NCBI RefSeq assembly: GCF_949987515.2
Contig: NC_082697.1
Span: 22,637,730 to 22,701,729 of the forward strand
Direction of reading: 5' to 3'
DNA from: Delphinus delphis
Lineage: Eukaryota; Chordata; Mammalia; Artiodactyla; Delphinidae
DNA length: 64,000 bases
Shown: positions 55,500 through 64,000 of the stretch, one piece after another
How the letters are laid out: each line of letters starts with the position of its first letter
Numbering within the stretch: the first letter of the stretch is position 1
Notes under the pieces: model-generated
What the model saw: only the letters and a program-made list of their open reading frames with translations
Told to the model about the DNA's origin: nothing
Database searches by the model: none
Position numbers and translations under genes: made by a program

Positions 55500-55511
55500 A
55501 GTTACACTGGA

Positions 55512-55545
55512 AGCGGGGGGGGGGGGCGGGGGGGGAGAAGGATTA
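55512..55545. repeat. Poly(G)-rich tract
   Basis: A nearly pure G run next to SINE 16, with only c and a interruptions. Confidence 0.85.
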
Positions 55546-55549
55546 AACT

Positions 55550-56090
55550 AGAATACTTTGACTGGTTTTTTCAACTTAGAGGTTCTATCATTTTTTGAGT
55601 CTTGAAATGCTAAGTCTCATCTGTTCAAGGATTCATAATCATTTATTTCCAGAGTATAAACATACCTCATTCTGTCATTTTGAAGATAACTATACTGAGG
55701 TTCTGAGATGCATTGATACCAAGTAAGAGGCTGTGATGCTAAATCATTTCTCCTAAAATGTAACACCCATAACCTGAGATCGTATGATTCCATCGCTTTC
55801 TCCATCTCCATTCTTTTCTTCAAACACGCATGAACGGAGGAATAGAATGGCTCCTACTCCATCATTAGAATTTAAATCACCTCTCGCTTTAGGGAGCCAC
55901 TGAACATGATGTTTCGGAAGAGTTTTAAGTAATACGGGGATGTGCTTCCACCACAGGCATGAGCAGGGAGAGGGAACAGAAGTGAAACACAGAGGTATTC
56001 TGGAGTGTCAGCCCACACGGAGAAGAAAAACCTCCCCGGACAGAACGATCAATGGGACATAGCTCCAAAGCTACCGCAGACACCACTAGT
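55550..56090. other. No recognised feature
   Basis: Unique-looking DNA of average composition between SINE 16 and an old L1 tail. Confidence 0.4.
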
Positions 56091-56094
56091 GATT

Positions 56095-56770
56095 TTTGTT
56101 TTCATCTTTTTCCTTTAAAAATTTTTTACATTTTAATTTAATTTTTCATTCTTAAATGAACAGGCTTTGTTTTTTAGAGCAATTTTAGGTTTACAGAAAA
56201 ACTGAGCAGAAACTACAGAGTTCCCATATATCCTTTCTCTTTCCTCCTTGTAGTTCCCCATGATTAATACCTTGCATCACTGTGGTACCTTTGTTACAAT
56301 GGATGAACCAACATTGATACATTATTATTAACTGAAGTCCATTGTTTAAACTAGGGTTCACTCTTTGTAAAGTTCTATGGGTTTTGACAAATGTCTAATG
56401 TCATGTATCCACCACCTCAGTATCATACAGAAGAGTTTCACTGTCCTAAAATCCTCTGTGCTCCACCTACTCATCCCCCCTTCCTCCCCTCGAATCCTTG
56501 GCAACCACTGATCTTTTTACTTTCTCTGCAGTTTTACCTTCTCCAGCATGTCATACAGTTGGAATCAGACAGTATGTAACCTTTTCGGACTAGCTTCTTT
56601 CACTTAGTAATTGTGTTTAAAGCTCCTCCATGTCTTTTTGTGGTTTGATAGCTCATTTCTTGCTATTGCTAAATAATATTGCATTCAATGGATGTACCAC
56701 AATTTGTTTATCCAGTCATCCATTGAAGGACATCTTGGTTACTTCCATTATTTTCCATTATATATACATA
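56095..56770 (-). mobile_element. Old L1 3' end, antisense
   Basis: Recognisable antisense L1M/L1ME text: ..ttagagcaattttaggtttac.., ..tcccatatatcctttctc.., ..ttggcaaccactgatcttttta.., ..gtccattgaaggacatctt-like. No open frame of note. Confidence 0.75.
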
Positions 56771-57007
56771 TACCCATGAATCAAGCCATACTATATATAC
56801 ATTAAGGTTAGTGTACTCTACCACACATATGTTACACCTCAATACAAAACTTTTAAATATAATAATACTCTGTAGTCATTGACTCAGAAAGATGGCCAGC
56901 ATCAAGGGGAAAGGTAGCTACAGACAAACAGGACTCATATGACCCTATTTATGCAAAATCGTCTACACATATGCATTTCACCTGCAGATGACTTCAAAAC
57001 TATATGA

Positions 57008-57228
57008 ACTAAAATTTATGAGAGTACTTTGTGTACACCAAGCATTGGCCTAAGCACTTTTTTACATCATTTCATCCTCACAACCGTCTTATGAGGTTGG
57101 CACCATTACTGGCCCCACTTTACAGATGAGAAGACCGAGGCACAGAGAGATTAGGTAACTTGATTGAAGTCAACTAAGTAAGTGGCAGGGTGGGATCTGA
57201 ACTTAGGCCTTATGGCACCAGTGCCCAT
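57008..57228 (-). repeat. MIR (near full length)
   Basis: ..caccaagcattggcctaagc.., ..atcatttcatcctcacaacc.., ..ccactttacagatgagaagac.., ..gtaagtggcagggtggg. Confidence 0.93.
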
Positions 57229-57239
57229 GCTCTTATGTA

Positions 57240-57695
57240 AACCCTGACCACAGCCCCTGAGGCTGCACACAGTCTGGTCCCTGTCACAACCCTCATGCTT
57301 TAACTCATCCTCCCTCCTCATCCCAACATTCCAGGCTTCTCCTCTTCCTTTCTCTTCCCTGAAAACACCACTGCCCTCACACTGCAGGGTTTGCACATTT
57401 GCCGTTCTCTCCACTAGGAACGTCTTCTCATCCCTCCGGTCTCAGCCCAAGTGTCACCTCCTCCAGGCAGCCTTCCGGACCCCCAGCCTGGGCTGAGACC
57501 TCTCATTTGCGTCCATCGTTCCCATGACTCTCCCCTGTGGACCTCATCACTGTTCTACCTGCTTTTTGAGTCCCCTGAGAGTGAGGAAGTGTCTGTTTCA
57601 CTCAGATCCAGGTCCCCTCTGCCCACTGTAGGGCCTGGCGTGGATTGGGCACTCAACAAATATTTGCTGAAGGAATGAATAAGTGAATGAATGAA
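57240..57695 (+). repeat. L2 3' part
   Basis: ..cactgcagggtttgcacatt.., ..cccaagtgtcacctcctcc.., ..aggcagccttccggacc.., ..caacaaatatttgctgaagg..aatgaataagtg. Confidence 0.88.
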
Positions 57696-58325
57696 TCCAC
57701 CTGCCAGGTCAGATCGACTTGGAGGGGGCTCTGGAAGGCTGACATCAAAATGTCGACGATGGTCACCACAGGGAGGTGGATTCCGGGGAATTTTTACTCT
57801 CATTTTTGTACTTTGGGGTTTATCTGGCTGGATAGTGTTCCTGGTGGCAGATATCATCTTCCAACCCCTCAGCACTTCCCCTGTCTGGGGGACCCCCGTC
57901 TGCCACCCTCCTTGACCCCTACAGAGTTCTCCCAGCTCTGCCTGCAGCCCCAGTGGGCGGTGTATTAATAAACGGAGGGAGAAGGTCACCCAGCTTGCAA
58001 GCTCCGAGCGGAGCCGTCCTTGACCCAGGTGCACATGAAATGCGCTGGGGGCGGGGGAGGTCGGGCGAGGGGGGGAGGGGGGTGGAGCCGCTTCACCGAG
58101 CGCTGAGCACGTGTGAGCTATTTCTGATTCCCACCTGGCCGGGCACAGTGCATCTGCCGCAGGAAGCCGCAGGAAACGGGGCTGCCCGGCAGGTAGAACC
58201 GCTGGCCAGCTACCCTGCACACTCATCACACCAGACCTGGCCACTGACCTACTGAAAACCGTCCCTTAGCTCTCCAGCACCCAGGGTCGGGGGGTGGGGG
58301 GGGAAGGGGAGGGCAAGACCCTCCA
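57696..58325. other. No recognised gene; GC/CpG-moderate patch at 58000-58200
   Basis: The minus frame at 57555-58244 (229 codons) starts here and runs into L2, so it is not a gene candidate. The 58000-58200 part has CpGs and an E-box (cacctgg), but nothing decisive. Confidence 0.4.
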
Positions 58326-58334
58326 CCTGGCATT

Positions 58335-58735
58335 TGAGGCTCAGCAAGGTCCCCGCCCACCTTCCTGCTCTCCACTCTCCCAAGTGCAGCCAGGTCCTCA
58401 CTCAACTCCTGGCCTTTGCACGTGCTGTTCCCTCTACCAGGAATGCCTGCTCGGCCCCAGTAGTCGGCTCGCTCCCACTTAACCTGTGGGTCTCAGCTTG
58501 GAAAACTCCTCCAAGAAACCTTCACTGATCATCCCCCCAGCCCTTGTCCCAGCGCTGCCTGCTATCACAACACAGATCCCGATGACCTGGTGGCCTGTGA
58601 TCCCTCTCCCAGCCTGTGATGTGGCCACCTTGTGGGTCCTCCATAGTCATCTCCATGTCCCAGAGTCCAGCAAGGGAGTGGCCCATAGCAGACACGAATC
58701 CACGTTTGCTGACTGACTACAAGAGGGAGAAAGTG
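58335..58735 (+). repeat. L2 fragment
   Basis: ..ctcctggcctttgcacgtgc.., ..ctgttccctctaccaggaatg.., ..aactcctccaagaaaccttc. Confidence 0.75.
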
Positions 58736-58739
58736 CTCC

Positions 58740-59480
58740 AGGTGCTGAGAGGGACACAGGAAGTCGGGGACAGGGGAGCGGGAGGAGAGCCAGTGATTGA
58801 GTGTGGCTGTGACCTGGAGGCCGAGGGTAGAGAGGTGTGGTCCTGGGGGGTGGGGCGGCATCCACCGTCAGCTGCAACCCCTGTCTGATGGGCTTGCCCT
58901 CCTCTAGCCAGCCGGCCCCAGAGCTCCAGGTACCAGGTGTGGCTGCCCGCAGGCCCCGCCTCCCCAGCCCTGACAGGCGCAGTGGACGTGGAATCTGTAC
59001 AGAACAGAGCGTTCTGTCTAAATATATCTAATCCCAATACAGGACACACAGGGAGGGAGTGGGGGGCACGGTGGGCCTGAGTGCTGGGAGAGCCTCACTC
59101 ACTCGCCCGGCCCATGGCCCCTGCCCCAGCAGGCGGAAATCCACCCTGGGGCCCAGGGCCAGGGGCAGGCCTGGGTGGGCTTTTCCAAGCAGGGTTCCCA
59201 ATGCCTGACCTCCCCAAAAGCAGCTGCCTTGAATGTGGGCCACGCACAAACCAGGCCAGCAGAGGAGGGACCTGGGGGAGGGGGACACGGAGCTGGGGGA
59301 AGAGGCCTTGGTCCCAGGCAGTCCAGACTCTCCCCACCACCTTGTAACAAAGGCACAGAGAGGGAGGCAACTCCAACAGGGTCACATGGGGGTCTGGGGG
59401 CAGTGAGGGGTGGAGGACCCAAGTGTCTTGGCTCCCAGCCACCGAGGGCTTCTAGAATTCTCTTCAGCTTCTCCCAACGA
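58740..59480. other. No recognised feature
   Basis: GC-rich, with dense overlapping frames on both strands, none with a domain. Confidence 0.4.
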
Positions 59481-59489
59481 TCTTTCAGA

Positions 59490-59795
59490 GTGGGATAGCA
59501 GAAAGAGCACTGGGTTCAGAGTCAAGAGGCTGTGGTTCGGGACTTCCCTGGCGGTCCAGTGGTTTAGGACTCCGTGCTTCCACTGCAGGGAGCCTGGGTT
59601 TGATCCCTGGTCGGGGAAGTAAGATCCCGCATGCCGCATGGCACGGCCAAAGCATAAATAAATAAATAAAAAATGTTTAAAAAGAGGCTGTGGTTCAGCC
59701 CCGTCTCTACCACTGAGGCCCTCAGGCAAGTCCTCTCTGGGCCCCTGTTTCCCCATCTGTAAAATGGCCATAAGCACGCATCCCTGTGTGTGCAG
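59490..59795 (+). repeat. MIR interrupted by CHR SINE 17
   Basis: ..agagcactgggttcagagtc.. before, and ..ctaccactgaggccctcagg.., ..ccccatctgtaaaatggcc after the SINE. Confidence 0.85.
59539..59681 (+). repeat. CHR SINE 17 (short form) inside a MIR
   Basis: Plus-sense with AAAT tail. Perfect 15-bp duplication aagaggctgtggttc at 59524-59538 and 59682-59696. A MIR continues on both sides (about 59490-59523 and 59697-59790). Confidence 0.95.
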
Positions 59796-59984
59796 GCACT
59801 CTGCACGTAGGAGTGTCCACTTCTTGGCCCTCCCTTCCAAGCTGGTCTCATTGGGAGCCCGGGCCAACCTTCTGTGAGCTGGTCTGCACTGGGGTGTGGG
59901 GAAGGAACGCCAGAAGCCTCCAGAGTGTGTGTGTGCGTAGGGGTGGGGGAGTCATGAGAGAACACAACAGCATCAGCTGCTTTT

Positions 59985-60215
59985 TCTTGACCACCTGCTA
60001 TGTGCCAGGCCCCGTCCTACGTACTGGGTTGGCCAAAAAGTTTGTTTGGGTTTTTCCATAACATCTTACGTCACCTCAACGTCACACCAAGCCTCCAAGG
60101 CAGGCAGTGACGTGTTATCCCACGGGGAAGAGATGGGGAAACTGAGGCTCCGAGAGGTTTCTGTGACCTGCTGAAGGTCACACAGCTGGTGAGGAGAGCC
60201 AGACTCGAACTCGAG
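59985..60215 (-). repeat. MIR interrupted by the mariner fragment
   Basis: ..cacctgctatgtgccaggcc.. then, after 60070, ..gagatggggaaactgaggct.., ..gaaggtcacacagctggtg. Confidence 0.85.
60022..60070 (+). mobile_element. Half of a mariner terminal hairpin
   Basis: The segment ctgggttggccaaaaag..ttttt-ccataacatcttacg is one terminal arm plus the centre of a mariner-type hairpin known in cetartiodactyls. The second, complementary arm is missing. It sits inside a MIR (59985-60215) after a TA, as mariner insertions do. Confidence 0.65.
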
Positions 60216-60530
60216 CCAACCCTCAGAGTCGGCTGACTTCCTCCTGTGGGTGCAAGAGCTCACTGGTGGCCACGCAGGGAGGTCCGCCCGTGGCTCCAGA
60301 AAGCCTCCCAGGGTCCTCAGGGATGAGGCAGTCGCCACCTTTCTACTCAGTCTTGCTCTTTCAATTAAAAACAGAAGCAGAAAAAAAAACCCAAAAAAAC
60401 CCTGTTTACTGAAACAGCTGGACATCAACACTCGCTGCTTCATTCTTAAACAGGCACTAAGGCCCCACACAGCCGAGCCCACCTCCCGGCCCTCACCCGC
60501 TCTCACCCTAGGCAGGATGGCGCAGAGCCT
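60216..60530. other. No recognised feature
   Basis: Contains an A-rich patch (60365-60405), no family named. Confidence 0.4.
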
Positions 60531-60534
60531 GGAT

Positions 60535-60650
60535 GCCGAGGACAGCTGGTCTGGGTTCAAATCCTGGCTCTACCAGCTGCTGGCTGGGAGACCTTCAGAT
60601 TGTCACTCTTGCTCTCTGTGCCTCATCTCCCCACCTGTGAGAGGACAGTG
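60535..60650 (+). repeat. MIR fragment
   Basis: ..gggttcaaatcctggctc.., ..ctgtgcctcatctccccacc. Confidence 0.75.
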
Positions 60651-60814
60651 GGTCCCCTGACCCAGTGTCACTGGCTGTACTGGAGAGACGGCCAAGGCCA
60701 AGTTCTGGCCCACGTCCCACAGGAAACAGCCAGCATCACTCTGGTTTAACCTATCACTGATGACAGGGTAAGATTCCCTAAAAAAAGATCCCCAGATTCC
60801 CTCAGAGTGGCTCC

Positions 60815-60922
60815 TGGAGATAGAATGTGTGTGTGTGAGAGAGAGATCGTAAATGTTTATTATCATTTTAAGCCATTAAGTTTTGGGATAATTTGTTATG
60901 CAGCACCAGATAACTAACACAG
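60815..60922 (+). repeat. MLT1/MaLR-type LTR 3' end
   Basis: The stretch ..ttttaagccattaagttttggg.., ..ataatttgttatgcagca.., ..agataactaacacag is the characteristic end of an ERVL-MaLR LTR. It begins in a short gt/ga simple repeat (60826-60846). Only the LTR end is visible; no viral genes. Confidence 0.7.
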
Positions 60923-61150
60923 AAGGTCAGCCTTGAGAGGGGGTAGAGGAGAGGGCAGAGAGCAACTGGGGGCTGGTTCCAGAGGGTGCAATTTATGTCT
61001 CCCAGGCTGGGCATGCAGGGGTGCCTTCCTCTCATGCCTCCCCCCGACCTCAGCCTTCCCTCTATGGCTGCTTCCTTTGACTGTTTATAGACACAAGTAC
61101 AGATCAGAAAGAACTCCTCTAACCCACAGAGCCTACCATGCGCCAGCTCA
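60923..61150. other. No recognised feature
   Basis: Between an LTR end and SINE 18. Confidence 0.4.
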
Positions 61151-61164
61151 AAGCTAAAGGCTTT

Positions 61165-61524
61165 TGGACTTCCCTGGTGGCACAGTGGTTAAGAATCCAC
61201 CTGCCAATGCAGGAGACGGGTTCGATCCCTGGTCCCGGAAGATCGCATATGCCGCGGAGCAACTAAGCCCTTGCGCCACAACTACTGAGCCTGCGCTCTA
61301 GAGCCCGCGCGCCACAACTACTGAGCCCGCACACCACAACTATTGAAGCCTGCGCGCCTAGAGCCCGTGCTCCGCAACAAGAGAAGCCACCGCAACGAGA
61401 AGCCCGCACACCGCAACGAAGAGTAGCCCCCACTCTCCACCAACTAGAGAAAGCCCGCGCGCAGCAACGAAGACCCAACGCAGCCAAAAATAAAAATTAA
61501 TTAATTAAATTTAATTTAAAAAGA
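61165..61524 (+). repeat. CHR SINE 18 (long form)
   Basis: Plus-sense, about 360 bases, with gccgcggagc, repeated cgccacaactactgagcc modules and an AATT-rich tail. Perfect duplication taaaggcttt at 61155-61164 and 61525-61534. Confidence 0.93.
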
Positions 61525-61539
61525 TAAAGGCTTTCACAT

Positions 61540-62010
61540 ATCAGTTTTCATTCAATTCTTTATTATGCCCAGTGCCTAGAATAATACCTGGCACATAATA
61601 GGTGTTTGTATTACTCTGTATGGACTGGGCAGCAGTGATAAATAGACCCCAAATTTCAGGGGCTTAAAGAACAAGAACTGTACTCCTTTCAAACAATTGG
61701 GCTTCTCCCCAGGTTGGCAAAAAACAGCTCTGGTGGGTCCACAAGCTAAAAGAGGGCGACCAATCAGCCAGCTCCCCACTTGCTCAGCCCCTGGGCACCC
61801 CCATGGCGCCCCAGATGGGCTCATGCAGCCACCGCCCCCACTCCTGGTTGGGGAGGAGAGGCGCGAGGGCCCACGGTGGGATGTACGGGCTGGGCTCTGG
61901 TCTGAGGCACTTGCCACGTGACCTGGGCTTGACCCGGACATTTCTGTGGGACAGGAGCCTGAGGGGCACAGGCTGCCCCTGGTCACTGGGCGCAACAGTG
62001 CTTGGCTGAC
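61540..62010. other. Unique DNA; possible old repeat at 61600-61690
   Basis: ..gtattactctgtatggactgg..cagg-ggcttaaagaac.. hints at an old repeat of uncertain family. Confidence 0.35.
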
Positions 62011-62225
62011 ACCTATGAGCTGTGCACCTACTGTGTGCCAGGCCTCAGGCTGGGCACGGCTAGGGGAACCAAGAGGCACCAGCCTGGCCCCTGCCTGGAG
62101 GGCAGGAGTGACCCACGTGGGACGAGGATGAGGCCTAAGCCGAGTAGTAAATAACAACAGGAGCTCCTGAGCAAAGACTCTGGGGAAGGGTTTTCAGGCA
62201 GAGGGAGGCTGGGGTCCAGGGGACA
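62010..62225 (-). repeat. L2 fragment, antisense
   Basis: ..tgcacctactgtgtgccagg.., ..gcctggcccctgcctggag.., ..aagggttttcaggcagagg. Confidence 0.6.
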
Positions 62226-63085
62226 TGGTGTGCTCTGGGAGTCCCAAGTCCTTCAGCTGATCCGTAGGTGAGGGTGTGACAGGCGCAGGTGACAGAGGCA
62301 TGGACTGCTCAGGGCTCTGGGCCGTGACAGGGTGTAAGGGGCCGGGTGTGGGTCTGGATCCATCTCTTTGCCTGTGTGTGGAGGGTATACGGGCAGGAGA
62401 CCTAGGAGAGGGCCGGGACAGTCACCTTGACGAGAGGCCACGACGTGCTGAAGTCAAAAGATGCCTGAGAAGGGGACATGGGGCAGGGAAGGAGCCCAAC
62501 TTCTGCTTCGTAGCCAAACCCCTAGTCCCACCCCAAGGGCTCCATGCCTAAGGCTGCCTCCCCTCCCCCAGCCTCCAGGAGTGGCCTTGTCATTTATCAA
62601 ACCCAGCCTGGCAAATGGTTCCTGGAAGCCTCGGGGCTGCTGGCTGTGCGGTGGTGCCCCTGCCCACCCCCCCACCCCCAAAACGGGCTGCCGGCTGCCT
62701 CTGCCCCTGCCCCGTCCAGTGGCAGCAGAGGGTGAGGACACACCGGGTCAGCAGTCAGTCGGCTTTGGCCTCAGCCTCACCAGGCAGGCAGATGGCCAAC
62801 GCTCCGTGCCAGTGCCGGGAAGGCCTGAGGCGTGGCCGGCCAGGAGAACACTGTGGGTCTGCCCTGCTCCAGAACCTTCTGTGGCTCCCCAGTTTCTCTC
62901 AGTGGGAAGCACCCTTGCAGGGGGAGCCCAAGAGGCTGGGAGGAGGGGCCCAGCTCCACTCTGACTTGCTGCAGAGCCTCAGGCAAGTCACTCAAACGAC
63001 CTGAGCTGGACTCAGTGAGAGCCAAAAGCTTTCCCCAGGGACCCCTCAGGGATCCAACCCACATCCGGCCAAGTTTCGAGCCCCA
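62225..63085. other. No gene recognised; MIR piece about 62935-63005
   Basis: A 167-codon plus frame (62461-62964) is C/G-rich and has no domain. ..ctcaggcaagtcactcaaac.. marks a short MIR. Confidence 0.4.
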
Positions 63086-63089
63086 CCTG

Positions 63090-63550
63090 GACAGGCTGCT
63101 TCACTTCTCTGAGCCTCAGTTTCACTGTACATCAGCAGTGCACCGTGTGCTCCTCCAGGCCCTGACTGCCCCTCACATCGAGCTCCTCCAAGCTCCCTCC
63201 AGGCTTGAGACCCTCACGCTCCCCATGCTGCCCCCAGGTCAGGGCCTTCGCACCAGTTAACTCCCACTTGCAGGTCTCAGCTTGAGTGTCCCCTCCCTGG
63301 GGCAGCCCTCCCGGACCGCCCCAGCCTAGGGCAGATCTCCTTGTGCTTCTCTGCAGCAGCCGCGCCTGTCACTGATGTGCGTTTACATTCATCTGGGAGG
63401 CTAGGTTATGACCGCTGACCTCCCAAGCGGATCGTGGGCCCCAGAGGGCTGGGACCGGGGGCTCAGTTCACTGATATGTACCTGGCACCTGCTCTGGGCA
63501 CAGAGCAGGCACCTACCATGTTGTCTGTTGAATGAATACTTAGAAAAAGA
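63090..63550 (+). repeat. L2 3' part preceded by a MIR tail
   Basis: MIR: ..tctctgagcctcagtttcac.. (63105-63125). L2: ..gcaggtctcagcttgagtgtc.., ..gggcacagagcaggcacc.., ..ctgttgaatgaatac. Confidence 0.8.
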
Positions 63551-63554
63551 AAGG

Positions 63555-64000
63555 GAGAAAGGGAAGGGAAGTCCAGAGGGATGATAATATCTATCTCCCA
63601 GTGTTAGGAGGATCTGACAATATGCAAAAGGCCTGGCCTGAGCGAAGGCAACGTCACACCAGCCCCACACACCCAAACATACACATATCGCACACAGGGG
63701 TGGGAAGGGGCCCGCGGGCGGCCATACCTCCCTGTCCACGCCCACACCCTCCCCGAGTGCCCTGATGAACCAGACAGACAAGGGTCAGATGCACAGACTG
63801 GCAGAGGTGGGTCTGGCCCCATGACCCGCCAAGACCACCAGGCTGCCCAGAACCAACCAGCCTCCGTCCCCGCCCACTCTGTCCCCGGGAGGCCCTGCAC
63901 ACTCCCAGTCCTCCAGGAATCTCTCACACCCCAAGGTGGCAGGTTTCCCCCCACTACCAGGCATGAGACACTAACACCTTCTCCCTGCCATCTCACCTCA
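63555..64000. other. No recognised feature
   Basis: Begins with a MIR-like ..ggaggatctgacaatatgc.. and continues as unique DNA to the window edge. Confidence 0.4.

Noticed and set aside
58000..58200. CpG-containing patch considered as a CpG-island promoter
   Set aside because: Too short and too weakly CpG-rich by eye; no exon or start follows.
57555..58244. 229-codon minus frame
   Set aside because: About half lies in an L2 3' end; no domain.

Overview
The window is mammalian nuclear DNA, most likely from a cetacean or a close cetartiodactyl relative. The main clue is 18 tRNA-derived SINEs of the CHR type, with the 'acttccctggtgg..cagtggttaagaatcc' head, a B-box-like 'ggttcaatccctgg' and an A-rich or AAAT-rich tail. 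Several carry the cetacean-style 'gccgcggagc' module. Old mammalian MIR and L2 repeats make up much of the rest. Nothing bacterial or viral is active here. I found no convincing exon of a functional multi-exon gene. The long open frames in the GC-rich parts look like chance frames in repeats or unique non-coding DNA.

Layout. Positions 1-22,000 are GC-rich, MIR/L2-rich intergenic or intronic DNA with six CHR SINEs, a degraded LTR-like unit split by two SINEs (about 6,240-7,310), old L1 3' ends, and a young 5'-truncated L1 (16,601-17,057). At 22,054-23,918 lies an antisense L1 that keeps its 5' part and 3' end but has lost the middle; it is bounded by a 13-bp target-site duplication. From 24,100 to 27,900 there is an old L1 tail and long L2 remnants.

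The one recognisable protein gene is an intronless minus-strand copy of inositol polyphosphate 1-phosphatase (INPP1) at 27,946-29,632. It has a poly(A) tail, a poly(A) signal and a 15-bp target-site duplication, so it is a processed retrocopy. A short deletion near codon 22 breaks the native start frame. A 377-codon frame containing all the metal-binding motifs is still open.

Positions 30,000-46,000 are again GC-rich MIR/L2 DNA with a 200-base assembly gap (40,602-40,801). They include a perfect 17-bp inverted repeat at 38,105-38,152 built from POU/homeodomain-like sites. From 46,470 to 55,310 runs an AT-rich island: one old L1 containing a second L1, which contains a third, plus eight SINEs all in the same orientation. 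The remainder (55,500-64,000) holds another old L1 tail, MIR and L2 remnants, an MLT1-like LTR end, a half mariner terminal hairpin and two SINEs.

The elements form a layered history rather than a working system. MIR and L2 are oldest, then L1M and hAT/LTR fragments, then younger L1s that supplied the machinery for the CHR SINEs and the INPP1 retrocopy. I did not find a previously undescribed gene system. The points most worth checking are the near-intact INPP1 retrocopy, the internally deleted L1, the hairpin at 38,105, and the serial SINE insertions at one target.
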